A stretch of DNA of 12,241 nt from positions 567 through 12,807 of the forward strand of contig DNLZ01000301.1 of NCBI GenBank assembly GCA_003488325.1, given 5' to 3'. This document shows, piece by piece, positions 12,142 through 12,241 of this stretch. The notes under the pieces are model-generated. The model did no database searches, was not told where the DNA came from, and worked only from the letters and a program-made list of their open reading frames with translations. The first letter of the stretch is position 1. Every line of letters begins with the position of its first letter. The translations under genes and the position numbers were made by a program. Source of the DNA: Planctomycetaceae bacterium. Its GTDB lineage: Bacteria; Planctomycetota; Planctomycetia; Pirellulales; UBA1268.

Positions 12142-12241
12142 TCACCGGGTCAGCACGGAAAAGGACTGCAGCAGCTGGGAGATCAATTTCGGGGCATGCG
12201 CCGGGAGCGTGGCCCGCACGATCGCGGGAGCCTTTGCGAAC
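12142..12241 (-). CDS. C-terminal fragment of an unidentified protein, cut by the window edge
   Basis: The minus-strand frame is open from the window end to a TGA at 12144-12142, giving 32 residues (FAKAPAIVRATLPAHAPKLI, then SQLLQSFSVLTR). The composition, with helix-like hydrophobic spacing and no runs of Arg or Gly, is more protein-like than the other two frames on this strand, which read as Arg/Pro-rich shadow sequence. A strand-specific hairpin follows the stop, and the 89-residue gene comes next in the same direction. The family is not recognised from so little sequence. Confidence 0.5.
   Translation of the reverse strand, partial: FAKAPAIVRATLPAHAPKLISQLLQSFSVLTR

Larger units (their letters stand above)
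9019..12241. mobile_element. Left part of an integrative element inserted in tRNA-Arg(CCT)
   Basis: Beyond the tRNA all genes are on the minus strand and change in character: integrase, excisionase-like HTH protein, small hypothetical proteins with GTG starts and overlapping frames. Gene junctions carry several inverted repeats. The right end, the second attachment copy and most of the cargo are outside the window. No replication, conjugation or phage structural gene is visible, so its class (genomic island, prophage or mobilisable element) is open. Confidence 0.7.

Noticed and set aside
9055..12241. Second copy of the tRNA 3' end (attR)
   Set aside because: I scanned for the T arm and acceptor sequence and found no repeat; the far end must be outside the window.
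1..12241. CRISPR array, toxin-antitoxin or known defence module
   Set aside because: No regularly spaced repeats and no recognisable Cas, toxin, restriction or reverse-transcriptase motifs on either strand.

Overview
The window is GC-rich (roughly two thirds or more G+C by eye) and reads as chromosomal DNA of a planctomycete, most likely a high-GC member of the Pirellulales. The evidence is the gene set: a DUF1549/DUF1553 protein with the C-x-x-C-H-D-H-P-F signature followed by a Tat-exported DUF1501 protein, a Tat-exported Gfo/Idh/MocA oxidoreductase, and a tyrosine recombinase of the planctomycete type, with N-x-R in place of the usual H-x-x-R box. All family calls come from recognised motifs, not from database searches.

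Layout. (1) 1-1204, plus strand: the C-terminal part of a beta-ketoacyl-ACP synthase, then a DUF4254 protein 34 bases downstream, probably one operon. (2) 1235-2413, minus strand: a multi-pass membrane protein of unknown function, convergent with DUF4254 and divergent from the next block. (3) 2527-7124, plus strand: a short DUF1549/DUF1553 protein, DUF1501 and Gfo/Idh/MocA, the usual planctomycete export and carbohydrate-degradation type of cluster. (4) 7131-8764, minus strand: a secreted DNase I-like nuclease and a HEAT-repeat protein. (5) 8982-9054: tRNA-Arg with anticodon CCT. (6) 9016 to the window end: the left part of an integrative element inserted at the 3' end of that tRNA. All its genes are on the minus strand: a tyrosine integrase, an excisionase-like HTH protein, a 218-residue protein, two small hypothetical proteins and the C-terminal tail of a further gene cut by the window edge.

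How the parts relate. The integrase reading frame runs antisense into the tRNA, and its stop codon lies in the anticodon loop. The last 12 codons of the recombinase therefore sit in the tRNA 3' half, which is the likely attachment core. The element part is short on recognisable cargo but has several well-formed inverted repeats in its gene junctions, including twin TCACGTGA palindromes exactly 21 bp apart between the HTH gene and int. No second copy of the tRNA 3' end is visible here, so the far end of the element lies outside the window.

I see no CRISPR array, no insertion sequence and no recognised defence or toxin-antitoxin module. The most unusual material is the small uncharacterised operon of the element and its palindromes. 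I do not claim that it forms a new system.
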